Shown: positions 39,086-47,250 of the stretch, piece by piece
Layout of the letters: each line of letters opens with the position of its first letter
How positions within the stretch are numbered: position 1 is the stretch's first letter
Notes under the pieces: model-generated
Databases searched by the model: none
What the model was told of the DNA's origin: nothing
Seen by the model: only the letters and a program-made list of their open reading frames with translations
Made by a program: the position numbers and the translations under genes
NCBI GenBank assembly: GCA_011526085.1
Contig: WYBC01000043.1
Span: forward strand, 62,001 to 126,000
Reading direction: 5' to 3'
DNA length: 64,000 bases
From: Lysobacter sp.
GTDB taxonomy: Bacteria > Pseudomonadota > Gammaproteobacteria > Xanthomonadales > Xanthomonadaceae

Positions 39086-40388
39086 GGTGGTTCCCCGGTC
39101 TGACGAAAGAAATCGACGCCGGGCGGAACGCCGCCCGGGCGGCTCGATGCTAACGCAAAACCCGGTGGTCCGGTCTCGACTCCCGTGCGGGTACTGTCGG
39201 CCTCAGCGGGGCTGCATGCGTTCTCTGGTGCGTCCGGGACGCGCCCGGGATGTGCCGCTTGAAGCGGTTTTCATCGGACGCGCTCTTCGCGTCGTCGAGG
39301 TGCGTGATCCATCCTAAAGAATGTCGCCGGCATGAAAGCGTTTACAGGCAATGCTGCGATGCGAGAAGAGATGACGCTGGCGCCGATTTCGATGCCCCAC
39401 GATCCGTGCCGGGCTGATAACGGAAATTTCATGCGTTCGTGGCCTTTGTGTTTGGAAGACGGTACGGTGGTTGACAATCTCCAGATCCCGGTGGCATCGT
39501 CCAGAAGCGGCTGAGTCGTAAGGCGATCACGAACGATTTCACAAGACGCCAGCTCGGGTCGATCGTGTGCGATGGTTCCAGTACACGAGATTCGCAAGGC
39601 CGCGTTTTTTCGCTGACGTCAGGGGGCGGGCGAGCAGTGTGCGAAGGGGGCGAAATGCTCCCCCGCGCTTGTCCGGATTCTGTCGACAGGATCGAGATAA
39701 TCCATCGCAAATCATGTCAAGGACAGATCATGAAGTTGAAGTCGCAGCTCAAGCCCATTGTCCGCTCACGCAATTCAGGTCGAGCGCCGCGGCCATCAGA
39801 CATGGATTGAGAATCTCATCTGCTGCGATCGCCGCTGCGCATAATGCAGCGGCCTGCAGGACAGCCGTTCAGCAGTCGTGTTCTCTCGCGGGCGGGCTCA
39901 GCAGAAGCGCGCGGAGCAGGGCGAAAACGGATCGGTGTTCCCGCTTTCGAGTGTCGACTCTCGTGATCGCTTCGCATGTTCCGCCTGCGTGGTTGCATGC
40001 AGTGCGCGACAGTCGGTGCGCCGAGTCGTTTCCGCTCGCGAGCATGCGCTGATTTTCACGCCTGTACGTCAATCCGTTTGTTCGACTGCATGCGCATCCT
40101 TGCAGTCATCTCGTGCGGGCGATCTTTCGGCATTGACGGATGCAATCCATCCGGACGCATCGCGGTGTGCGCGAATTTCCGAAAAAAAGTGCATTTTCCT
40201 GCAATGCGCGATGCATGCGAATGATGTTGACATGCTCGCTTTGTGGTGCCCACAATCAAATCGAGTTCTCGGGTTTCGCAGTTTGTTGCATTCGGTCAAA
40301 AAAATTGCAGATGCCCCAGCGCTCGCTCGGCAGGATCGTTTCCGGGTCGTGTCGGGAACATGACACCGAAACAGACAAGGAGATTTCA
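39086..40388. other. 1.3-kb stretch without a convincing gene, upstream of the RiPP island
   Basis: The short open frames here lack recognisable domains and good ribosome sites, and they overlap each other on both strands. Base composition is visibly more AT-rich than in the flanking housekeeping genes, particularly from about 40180. The left end must hold the promoter of the S9 gene; the right end holds the candidate promoter of the precursor genes. The rest could be decayed DNA or a regulatory region of a transferred island. Confidence 0.5.
40227..40256 (+). promoter_or_regulatory. Candidate promoter of the RiPP precursor genes
   Basis: A perfect TTGACA (40227-40232) is followed 18 bp later by CACAAT (40251-40256), 4 of 6 to TATAAT. 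Transcription would start near 40263, leaving a leader of about 125 nt before the first precursor ATG. It is the best sigma-70 match in the region, but the -10 is imperfect. Confidence 0.45.
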
Positions 40389-40541
40389 ATGCGTTTTGAA
40401 AAGTTGTGTTCGGAAGAGATCGTCGAGATCGTCGCCAACGCCAGACAGAGCTTTGCGGCTGCGACTTCGATCGAGACCAAGGTCGGAGGCGTCTGGAAGA
40501 AAGACGGTTCCGACGCTGCCATGGCGGAAATGTACTCCTAA
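40389..40541 (+). CDS. RiPP precursor peptide 1 (graspetide / grasp-with-SPASM type)
   Basis: This 50-residue peptide is preceded by ACAAGGAG 6 bp before its ATG. It begins MRFEKLCSEEIVEIVANARQ and continues with an Ala stretch into TSIETKVGGVWKKDGSD. Without any gap it aligns with peptide 3: the identical or conserved positions are F3, E4, K5, L6, T26, [ST]27, I28, E29, T30, K31, V32, G33, W36, [KR]37, K38, D39, G40, [ST]41 and D42. The N-terminal part would be the leader. The C-terminal part is rich in Thr, Ser, Lys and in Glu, Asp, the donor and acceptor side chains that graspetide ATP-grasp enzymes join by ester or amide bonds. No known precursor family is matched with certainty; the assignment rests on context, similarity among the three and composition. 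Confidence 0.75.
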   Translation: MRFEKLCSEEIVEIVANARQSFAAATSIETKVGGVWKKDGSDAAMAEMYS

Positions 40542-40590
40542 CCGCATTGCCGCATTCATAGAAGAAACATCACAATCAAGGAGAGTCAAC

Positions 40591-40731
40591 ATGAAATTCG
40601 AAATTCTCGGCAACGACATGATCCAGACCGTTCTCGCCCAGGCGACCACCTACGAGACCCGCGTCAAGGATTCGAACGGCAAGATCATCGCGACCGACAC
40701 CATCACCCCGGTCGAGCAGAAGTTCTACTGA
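40591..40731 (+). CDS. RiPP precursor peptide 2 (divergent paralogue)
   Basis: This 46-residue peptide starts MKFEILGNDMIQTVLAQ and has AAGGAG 7 bp before the ATG. It shares the MxFExL start and the motif TTYETRV with peptides 1 and 3. The motif comes seven residues earlier, and the tail KDSNGKIIATDTITPVEQKF is different, with extra Thr and Asp. It therefore looks like a diverged substrate of the same enzymes, giving a different ring pattern or product. It lies 49 bp after peptide 1 and 72 bp before peptide 3. It contains no cysteine, so thioether or lanthionine chemistry is excluded. Confidence 0.7.
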   Translation: MKFEILGNDMIQTVLAQATTYETRVKDSNGKIIATDTITPVEQKFY

Positions 40732-40803
40732 TGTTCGTCGTTGCATGGATCGCGTGATCGATCCGTGCGAGCAACGTCCTGTCATCACTCAAGGATAGAA
40801 GAC

Positions 40804-40965
40804 ATGAAGTTCGAAAAGCTCGATATCGAAGCCATCTGCCAGTCCGGCAGCGCTTCCAACATGCTGGTTGCGGCCGGCACCACGATCGAGACCAAGGTCG
40901 GTCCCTTCTGGAGGAAGGACGGTACCGACGAGGCGCTGCCCGAAGTGCAGACGTCGTCCTGGTAA
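40804..40965 (+). CDS. RiPP precursor peptide 3
   Basis: This 53-residue peptide starts MKFEKLDIEAICQSGSASNM, with AAGGAT and a second AGAAG box before the ATG. Its second half, TTIETKVGPFWRKDGTDEAL followed by PEVQTSSW, aligns without gaps with peptide 1 through residue 42, including W36 and the KDG[ST]D motif. It has three more C-terminal residues than peptide 1. The alternation of Thr/Lys/Ser with Glu/Asp fits a graspetide core. A perfect 10-bp hairpin lies 15 bp downstream, separating the precursor genes from the enzyme genes. Linkage sites cannot be predicted from sequence alone. Confidence 0.75.
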   Translation: MKFEKLDIEAICQSGSASNMLVAAGTTIETKVGPFWRKDGTDEALPEVQTSSW

Positions 40966-40980
40966 GGTCGTTTTAGACCT

Positions 40981-41007
40981 GATGCGCCGCTCTTCGGGCG
41001 GCGCATC
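40981..41007 (+). terminator. Hairpin between precursor genes and enzyme genes (possible attenuator)
   Basis: GATGCGCCGC and GCGGCGCATC form a perfect 10-bp stem with a TCTTCGG loop, 15 bp after the peptide 3 stop. It has no T run, so it may partly stop transcription or protect the precursor mRNA, giving more precursor than enzyme, as is common in RiPP operons. Confidence 0.5.
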
Positions 41008-41112
41008 ACTTCGTCGGCGATCGTTCGCGCGCATGCGTCGAGACGATTCGTGTTTTGGCCTATGGGGAAACGGGCGAGGCAGGCAGGTTGATCGTCCAGG
41101 AGCGTTGAAGAA

Positions 41113-42117
41113 GTGATTCTGATTCTAGGCCAGCAGTTCGAGCTGAATATCAACAGGGTGTGCGAAATCCTCGATTACAGGCGTATTCCCTGGATACGTT
41201 TGAACGGCGAGGATTATCCCCGCAGTACGACCGCCTCGATCCGCATCGGCAAGGATCGTTGCGAGGCCAGGATCGAGACCGCAGATGGCAAGTCGGCCCG
41301 GGCCGATCAGATCAGGGCGGTATGGGCGCGTCGCCACGGCCTGTATTCGCTCGGCGAACACATGCATCGCGGACGCCGTGAATTCATGGGCAAGGAGTGC
41401 TCGGCGACAATTCTCGGGCTTTACTCCATGTGTTCGCATGCGGAGTGGATGAACGATTATCATGCCGAGCAACGGGCCCTCAACAAGCCGCATCAGCTCC
41501 GTGTCGCGGCCCAGTGCGGGCTGGCGATTCCGGAGACCCTCATCACGCAGGATCCCGATGAGGCTCGCGTCTTTTACCGCGAACATGCCGGAAATGTGCT
41601 GACGAAAGCCATCGGACAGTCCGGCTACGTGCCCGGGGATGGCGCGGAAGGCCATGCTGAAATCTATGCGAACAAATTGTCGGTTGACGACTACGACTGT
41701 CTGGATCGTGTGCGCCATGGGCCATGCATGTTGCAGGCATACGCCGAGAAGGTCATCGAATTGAGAGTCACCGTCGTGGGGACGCGAGTATTCGCGACCG
41801 CGATCGAGTCACAGAAGAGCGAAAAGACCAAGGTCGACTGGCGGCGTTACGACAATCCCAATACGCCGTATTACCGATACAGGTTGCCGGATTCGACGAG
41901 CAGCGCGCTGATCATGCTGATGCGCCGGCTGGGTCTCGAGTATGGCGCGATCGACCTCGTTCTCACGCCCAAGGGCGAGTACGTGTTCCTCGAAGTCAAT
42001 CCGGGCGGGCAGTGGGGCTGGGTCGAGAACATGACGGGGCATCCCATCGACGAAGCGATCGCCGATTGGCTGGCCCTGAGGAGCGGTATGGAGGAACGAA
42101 ATGTCGTCTGGACTTGA
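41113..42117 (+). CDS. ATP-grasp peptide ligase (graspetide / GwsG-like)
   Basis: This 334-residue ATP-grasp enzyme begins at a GTG with CCAGGAG upstream. The N-terminus MILILGQQFELNINRVCEIL with the later IRAVWARRHGL resembles the pre-ATP-grasp domain of microviridin-type (MvdD) and grasp-with-SPASM (GwsG) enzymes. The ATP-binding part includes HAGNVLTKAIGQSG and GPCMLQAYAEKVIELRVTVV. The C-terminal YVFLEVNPGGQWGWVE has the metal-binding Glu and Asn of the active site, closest in wording to the GwsG pattern. The family activates Asp/Glu carboxylates of a precursor as acyl phosphates and forms esters with Ser/Thr or amides with Lys. It is the first enzyme gene after the three precursors, which are its likely substrates. 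The exact chemistry is inferred. Confidence 0.82.
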   Translation: MILILGQQFELNINRVCEILDYRRIPWIRLNGEDYPRSTTASIRIGKDRCEARIETADGKSARADQIRAVWARRHGLYSLGEHMHRGRREFMGKECSATILGLYSMCSHAEWMNDYHAEQRALNKPHQLRVAAQCGLAIPETLITQDPDEARVFYREHAGNVLTKAIGQSGYVPGDGAEGHAEIYANKLSVDDYDCLDRVRHGPCMLQAYAEKVIELRVTVVGTRVFATAIESQKSEKTKVDWRRYDNPNTPYYRYRLPDSTSSALIMLMRRLGLEYGAIDLVLTPKGEYVFLEVNPGGQWGWVENMTGHPIDEAIADWLALRSGMEERNVVWT

Positions 42118-42286
42118 ACTGCCGTTCATCCTCAAGTACGAGGAACAGCCCGGCGAGGGCTCGATGATCGACGGCCTCGTGATGGAGTACTTCCGCGACC
42201 CCCTGCTCAACGGCATGCAGTTGCGGAACAAGTTCATCGCCTGGGACAGCCCGTGCAGTCTGAAAGAAATCTGGGGTCCGGAATGA
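42101..42286 (+). CDS. 61-residue accessory protein of the RiPP island
   Basis: This small protein, MSSGLELPFILKYEEQPGEG onwards to SLKEIWGPE, is not recognised. A strong GGAGG lies 7 bp before its ATG. It overlaps the ATP-grasp gene by 17 bp and the SPASM gene by 4 bp (ATGA), so it is almost certainly translated and coupled to both. It has one cysteine, several acidic residues and no membrane segment. It lacks the MxFExL start and T-x-x-E-T motif of the precursors, so it is probably a partner protein of the enzymes (a recognition or scaffold subunit) rather than a fourth precursor, though a divergent precursor is not excluded. Confidence 0.7.
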   Translation: MSSGLELPFILKYEEQPGEGSMIDGLVMEYFRDPLLNGMQLRNKFIAWDSPCSLKEIWGPE

Positions 42287-44184
42287 GCGGGTCTGCTGCG
42301 GAGCGGAAGTACTTCCGGCTGAGTCCCTATGTCGTGCACGTCAAGGGCGCCCGGCGCGGCGCCCTCTACGATCTGCACCGGAAACGCATTTTTCCGATTC
42401 CCGCGTCGGCCTCGTACGTGATCGATCTGTGTCAGGCGACAGGCGACATCGATGTCTCGCTGGCGCCGATCACGGAGGAGGGAGATCGCGCGGTCGCCGA
42501 AAGTTACCTGCAGGATTTCGTCCGGCTGGGCTTCGCGGAAATTTCTCCGGAGGCGTCCAGCCGCGCGCAGGCGTTTCGGGTCGATCCGGGCGATGTCGTC
42601 AAGCGCAAACTGTCGGTGCTCGGCGTCGAGCTGCATGGCCGGGACGGGCAGTCCGACAGGCTCGGACCGGATGCATGGATGGACATCCTGCGCGTCGCCA
42701 GGAGCCATGGTCCGGCTGCGCAGTTGAACGTTTTCCTGGGCGCGCCCGACCAGACGCCGGACTGGGTCCCGCAGGTGCTCGCGTACGCCATGACCCTGGA
42801 GTTCCATCATATCGAGGTGACCGTTCCTCCCGGCGGCTGCGGCGACGCCATCGACGCGTTCCTGGCCGGATCGAACCTCGCGCTGTGCGTGTCGGATGAA
42901 AACATGGGGGCCTCGTCGGATGTCGCCTCCCCGGATGTCGACGCCTATGTCGGTCACCTGCGCGGCCTCGGCTTGCGGCCGCGCAAGGCACGCTCATCCG
43001 CGATCGCCAGGATCACCGAAGCATCGATGCTGTGCGATCACCTGTCGTACTCGCGATTCAGGCACGGCTCCCTCCATTCCGGATGCCTGCATCTGCACGC
43101 CGACGGCGCGGCCTATCCATGGCGTCTGGAAACGGTGGACAGGATCGGCCACGCCAAGGACGGTTCCGGGCTGATGGCATTGCTGCGCTCGGACACGCTG
43201 GTTCGCCACTGGTTGCGATCGAAAGACGAAATCGATACGTGCCGCGACTGCGAGTTCAGATACGCCTGTCCGAACAGTTACACGTTCCGCAGCGAAGTGT
43301 CGCGCGTCGGCAGCGCCCCGGCGAACTGCCTCTACGATCCCTATGCGGGCGCCTGGGCGTACCGGCGCGATGAAGCGTGCTTCAGTGGCGCGAGCGTGGT
43401 CCTGCAGGACGAATCCCGATATTTCAGCGTGCGTTCGCTGGCCGAACGGCCGTTCCCGAAGCCCTATCTGGAGATGCTGGACCAGGCCGCCGTCGACATC
43501 TGCGATCTGTTCGGGCTGTCGTTGGGGGAGTCGAAGATCGGATACGACTTCTACCCGACGCTGGAGGAACTCCAGCGGGACCTGGCGCACCGTGGCGATG
43601 GCCTGTCCGGGCTCACCGAGCTGCGGGCCGGGGACAACGTCGGGACCGTCAAGTCGTCGTATCCGTGCCATATCCACGAGGTCGTCCACGCGCTGCTGTT
43701 CCAGTGGAACAAGACGCCGCGTTTTTTCGTGTCGGAGGCCAGCGCGACGGTCTTCGGCCGGGTGAGGGTCGCGGGGACGGCGCGCGCGATCGAAGCGGAC
43801 ATGCAGGTTCGCGTCGAGGGGGGCGACGGCGAATTGAGCATCGAGGATGTCGTCGTTTTCGACAACGATGGCGCGATCCTCGGGCCTCCGCCCGACGCCG
43901 ACGTGCACGAAGTCGCGCGCTGGCTTCACGTCCGGCGCAACGTCAGCGTCGACATCGGCAATTTCTACGATGCCATCGATGAGCGGGATCTGCCGGGTTG
44001 TTTCTACGAAATCGGCGGTTCCTTCATCCGTTGGCTGATCGAAACACGCGGAGCGGCTGTCTTCCGCGAATTTTACGCATCCGGGCAAAAGCGAGTCCAC
44101 TTCGAAGCCTGTTATGGCGAGAATCTGGAGGCTCTGGCCGAGCAATGGAAAAACTGCATCATCCTGGAAGGTCGAACTCAGTGA
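42283..44184 (+). CDS. SPASM-domain maturase fused to a gluzincin-like metalloprotease
   Basis: This 633-residue two-part protein has in its first 370 residues the pattern of grasp-with-SPASM maturases. There is a radical-SAM-like region without any CxxxCxxC, then Cys268 (SGCLHLHADG), Cys320, Cys323 and Cys329 in TCRDCEFRYACPN, and Cys349 in NCLYDPYAGAW, a SPASM Fe-S or zinc pattern. The second part has HEVVH at 465-469 with Glu485 16 residues after the second His (RFFVSEASA). It also has the helix YEIGGSFIRWLIETRG, as in peptidase MA-like gluzincins. The likely role is leader recognition in one half and leader removal in the other. It is coupled to the genes on both sides by ATGA and GTGA overlaps. 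The fusion is unusual; the activities are inferred. Confidence 0.8.
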   Translation: MSGSAAERKYFRLSPYVVHVKGARRGALYDLHRKRIFPIPASASYVIDLCQATGDIDVSLAPITEEGDRAVAESYLQDFVRLGFAEISPEASSRAQAFRVDPGDVVKRKLSVLGVELHGRDGQSDRLGPDAWMDILRVARSHGPAAQLNVFLGAPDQTPDWVPQVLAYAMTLEFHHIEVTVPPGGCGDAIDAFLAGSNLALCVSDENMGASSDVASPDVDAYVGHLRGLGLRPRKARSSAIARITEASMLCDHLSYSRFRHGSLHSGCLHLHADGAAYPWRLETVDRIGHAKDGSGLMALLRSDTLVRHWLRSKDEIDTCRDCEFRYACPNSYTFRSEVSRVGSAPANCLYDPYAGAWAYRRDEACFSGASVVLQDESRYFSVRSLAERPFPKPYLEMLDQAAVDICDLFGLSLGESKIGYDFYPTLEELQRDLAHRGDGLSGLTELRAGDNVGTVKSSYPCHIHEVVHALLFQWNKTPRFFVSEASATVFGRVRVAGTARAIEADMQVRVEGGDGELSIEDVVVFDNDGAILGPPPDADVHEVARWLHVRRNVSVDIGNFYDAIDERDLPGCFYEIGGSFIRWLIETRGAAVFREFYASGQKRVHFEACYGENLEALAEQWKNCIILEGRTQ

Positions 44185-45902
44185 AGAACTACGCCCAGAT
44201 CCGAACGTATCTCAAATCCCTCAAGAACTTCCCCGTCAATTTCACGGCGATCGTGCTGCTGTCGACGCTGGCTTCGGGCCTCGGGCTCCTGTATCCAAAG
44301 CTCTTCCTGGGGATGATCGAAAAATTCCAGAAAGAAGACATCAAGGGCTTCGCGGTCGCGGTCGCGGTGGTGGTGGGCCTGCAGATTTTCCAGAACCTGA
44401 TCATGGCCTGCGTCGGATTCCTCCGGCGACGGTTCGATCTGTTCGCCAATCGTCCGGTGATCATGGCGTTCTACGAGAAAGTCCAGTCGCTGCCGCTGTC
44501 CGCTTTCCGGCGCTACATGAACACCGGCGAGATCTACCAGCGCGTCATCGACGCGCTGGAGCTCAATCGCGTCGTCGCGGACGTGATCACCCAGTTGTTC
44601 GCGCTGACCGTCCGTTTGCTGGTGCTGGTCGGCGTGATCGCATACTTCGACATCTGGACGGGCGTTCTGGTGCTGTCCATGCTCGTCGTTTTCTACACGA
44701 TCAACAGGGTCGTTTCTCCGCGCGCCCAGCGATACCAGTCCGCGACGCTGCTCTCCAATTCGCCGTTGACGAACGCTCTTTTCGAGGGCTTGAACAAGAT
44801 CACCACGATCAAGGCGCTCGGCGCCAAGGATCATGTCCTCCGGGATGTGTCTTCCAAGCTCGACGACAATATCGGCGCCCAGCTCAGATTCGTGATCTTC
44901 TCGACCAAGGTCACGCTGTCGACCAGCCTGATCACCCAGTTGCTGCGCGGGGCCATGATCTGTTTCGTCGGTGTCGGCGCCATGCAGGGCCGGATCGAGC
45001 TGCACGTCGCCCTGGGGTTGATCTTCCTCGTGCAGCAGGCGTTCGAACCCATGCAGGGGTTCGTCGAGATCTTCGTCGATCTCAACCGGGCGATCATCAT
45101 CCTGCAGCGCTATTTCGGCGTGCTCAACGAACCGAGCGAAGAGGAGGGCGAAGCCCGGCCGAGGATTTCCCTCGACAGGCCGTGCAGGATCGATCTGGAC
45201 AACGTCGGTTTCGGTTACGGATCCGAAAAGATTCTCGATGGTTTCAATCTCGTCGTGCCGGAAGGCGCCCGGGTGGCGCTGGTCGGCCGCTCCGGCGCGG
45301 GCAAGTCCACGATCATGAACCTGATCCTGGGCCTGTACCGGCCCGCGGAAGGGGCCGTCATGGTCAACGGGCAGGATCTGGCTTCGGTCGATCTGACGTC
45401 CTACCGCAAGCAGGTCGGCGTGGTCCTCCAGAACGAGTACATCTTCAATGGCTCGATCAGGGACAACATCACGTTCGGCCTGGAACGGACGCCGACCGCG
45501 GAAGAGATCGACGAGGCCGTCCGCTGCGCGCAACTGGCGTCGGTCGTCGAGTCCCGGGAGGCGGGGCTCGACGAGATCCTGCAGGAGGACGCGCTTTCCG
45601 GCGGCGAGAGACAGCGGCTGATCCTGGCCCGGGCTTTCCTGCGGAATCCGCGCTTTCTGGTGCTCGACGAGCCGACCTCCGCCCTGGACATGGAAACCGA
45701 GGCTGCGATCCAGCAGGCCATGGACCTGCTGCTCGCCAATCGGACGTCGCTGACCATCGCGCACAGACTGTCGACGATCATGAAGTCGGATCTGATCTAT
45801 GTCCTGGACGCGGGCCGGGTGGTCGAGTCCGGCAACCATGAGCAGTTGCTCGCGAATGGAGGATACTATGCCCAGCTCTATCGCCAGAGTCTGGTCGCGT
45901 AA
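44181..45902 (+). CDS. ABC exporter (transmembrane + ATPase fusion), no C39 peptidase
   Basis: This 573-residue half-transporter starts at a GTG overlapping the previous stop, with GGAAGG upstream. Residues 1-310 form a six-helix exporter domain (FTAIVLLSTLASGLGLLYPK onwards). The ATPase domain has Walker A GRSGAGKST (369-377), LSGGERQRLILARAFL (signature), LVLDEPTSALD (Walker B) and the H-loop AHRLSTI. There is no N-terminal C39 domain, so it cannot cut leaders itself; the metalloprotease half of the preceding protein may do so. As a homodimer it would export the modified peptide across the inner membrane. Confidence 0.9.
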   Translation: MKNYAQIRTYLKSLKNFPVNFTAIVLLSTLASGLGLLYPKLFLGMIEKFQKEDIKGFAVAVAVVVGLQIFQNLIMACVGFLRRRFDLFANRPVIMAFYEKVQSLPLSAFRRYMNTGEIYQRVIDALELNRVVADVITQLFALTVRLLVLVGVIAYFDIWTGVLVLSMLVVFYTINRVVSPRAQRYQSATLLSNSPLTNALFEGLNKITTIKALGAKDHVLRDVSSKLDDNIGAQLRFVIFSTKVTLSTSLITQLLRGAMICFVGVGAMQGRIELHVALGLIFLVQQAFEPMQGFVEIFVDLNRAIIILQRYFGVLNEPSEEEGEARPRISLDRPCRIDLDNVGFGYGSEKILDGFNLVVPEGARVALVGRSGAGKSTIMNLILGLYRPAEGAVMVNGQDLASVDLTSYRKQVGVVLQNEYIFNGSIRDNITFGLERTPTAEEIDEAVRCAQLASVVESREAGLDEILQEDALSGGERQRLILARAFLRNPRFLVLDEPTSALDMETEAAIQQAMDLLLANRTSLTIAHRLSTIMKSDLIYVLDAGRVVESGNHEQLLANGGYYAQLYRQSLVA

Positions 45903-45965
45903 GGTCTGTCGCCGGGTGCCGGACGACTCCGATTCGCTTCGGTTGGTTGTCCAACGGAATTCGTA

Positions 45966-47210
45966 ATGGATGAAATCATCACAAGGAAGCCCCGCAGATT
46001 CAGCGGCCCCCGAGCCATCGCGCTCGCTGTCGCGGTTCTGGCCGTCGTCCTGGTCGGATTCGTGTTCAGCATGGACAAGGCGGCTCCCAGTGTCGATTCG
46101 GACCGCCTGGTGATCGCACAGGTGGCGCGCGGAGAGTTCGCGAACGAAGTCTCCGCGTTCGGCAAGCTGGCGGCCAAGCGGACGCTGGCGTTGTCGGCGC
46201 CGGAGGCCGCGCGCGTGGAGGAGGTGCTGTTGCAGCCTGGTGCGATCGTCGCCAAGGGCGACCTGATACTCCGGTTGTCCAGCAACGAGGTCGATTCCGC
46301 CGCCAGCGAAGCCGAAGTCGCGCTCGCCGTCGCGCGCGCGGATGTCGCCGCGACCCGCGCCAGGCACATGAAGGAAGAACGGCAATTGCAGTCCGAGCTC
46401 GACAAGGCGGAGCTCGAGGCCAGGTCCCTGGCGCTGGAGCGCGATGCCGAGCGTCAGCTGCTCGAAAAACAGGCGATCTCCCGAGTCGCGGCGAGGCGCA
46501 CCGAACTGCGTTACGACCTGCTGTTGACCGCCCAGCGGCAGATCGCCGACGAGTTGCGGCAACTGCGCGATTCCAACGCGATCGAGACCGACGCGCTGCA
46601 GATCAAGTTGCGGAACCTGGAAGAAGTCGCGGCTTCCCGCCGGAAGCGCCAGAGCGCGCTGGCGGTACGCGCCGGATTCGATGGCGTCGTCGCCGCGGTG
46701 AGCGTCACGCCGGGGCAGGTCGTCGCCAGCGGCGCTTCGCTCGGCGTGCTGATCGATCCGTCCGCGTTGCAGGCGCGGCTGCAGGTGGCGGAACGGCAGG
46801 CCCGTCTGCTCAAGGTCGGCCAGCCGGTGACGGTCACCACGCCCAACGGGCGCGTGCAGGCGAAGATCGTGCGCATCGATCCGACCGTCACGCAGGGCCA
46901 GGTCGTGGCCGATGCCGAGCTCGTCGGTACGATTCCCGCTGGCTTGCGCCAGGACCTCGCGATCGATGCCCGGATCGGCCTGGATCGAATCGACGACGCC
47001 CTGATCGTGGCCAAGCCGAGCAACCTCAATGAACCCGGCCAGCATCGCGTCTTCGTCGTCGCCGGTGCGCGGGCGCAGGCGCGCGATGTCCTGTTCGGTC
47101 CCGTCTCGCCGGATCGTGCGGTCGTTCTGGAAGGCCTGAAGTCCGGCGAAAGGATCGTGGTGTCGGACGTCGGTCAATGGAAGGACCAGGACAGCATCGA
47201 GATCCGCTGA
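45966..47210 (+). CDS. HlyD/MacA-type periplasmic adaptor protein
   Basis: This 414-residue adaptor has a single N-terminal membrane anchor (IALAVAVLAVVLVGFVFSM, residues about 19-37). The first lipoyl half-motif (VEEVLLQPGAIVAKGDLILRL), a long coiled coil (about residues 118-215, rich in Glu, Arg, Leu), the second lipoyl half (FDGVVAAVSVTPGQVVASGA) and a beta-barrel plus membrane-proximal domain follow in the normal order. Such adaptors bridge inner-membrane ABC transporters to TolC-like outer-membrane channels; no TolC gene is in the window. It lies 63 bp after the ABC exporter and just before a MacB-like pair, so it probably serves the latter. Confidence 0.9.
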   Translation: MDEIITRKPRRFSGPRAIALAVAVLAVVLVGFVFSMDKAAPSVDSDRLVIAQVARGEFANEVSAFGKLAAKRTLALSAPEAARVEEVLLQPGAIVAKGDLILRLSSNEVDSAASEAEVALAVARADVAATRARHMKEERQLQSELDKAELEARSLALERDAERQLLEKQAISRVAARRTELRYDLLLTAQRQIADELRQLRDSNAIETDALQIKLRNLEEVAASRRKRQSALAVRAGFDGVVAAVSVTPGQVVASGASLGVLIDPSALQARLQVAERQARLLKVGQPVTVTTPNGRVQAKIVRIDPTVTQGQVVADAELVGTIPAGLRQDLAIDARIGLDRIDDALIVAKPSNLNEPGQHRVFVVAGARAQARDVLFGPVSPDRAVVLEGLKSGERIVVSDVGQWKDQDSIEIR

Positions 47211-47250
47211 GCCCGGTCGGGCTCCCACAACCCCATCAGTTCGAATACCC

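Noticed and set aside
39567-40052. Open frames of 80-160 codons upstream of the RiPP precursors
   Set aside because: No ribosome site, no recognisable sequence, and mutual overlap on both strands; treated as non-coding.
40389-40965. Lanthipeptide, thiopeptide or sactipeptide precursors
   Set aside because: Peptide 2 has no cysteine and the others have none in the core; no LanB/LanC/YcaO gene is present and the SPASM protein lacks a radical-SAM cluster motif.
40389-42117. Classical microviridin cluster
   Set aside because: The leader lacks the PFFARFL motif, there is only one ATP-grasp gene and no acetyltransferase.
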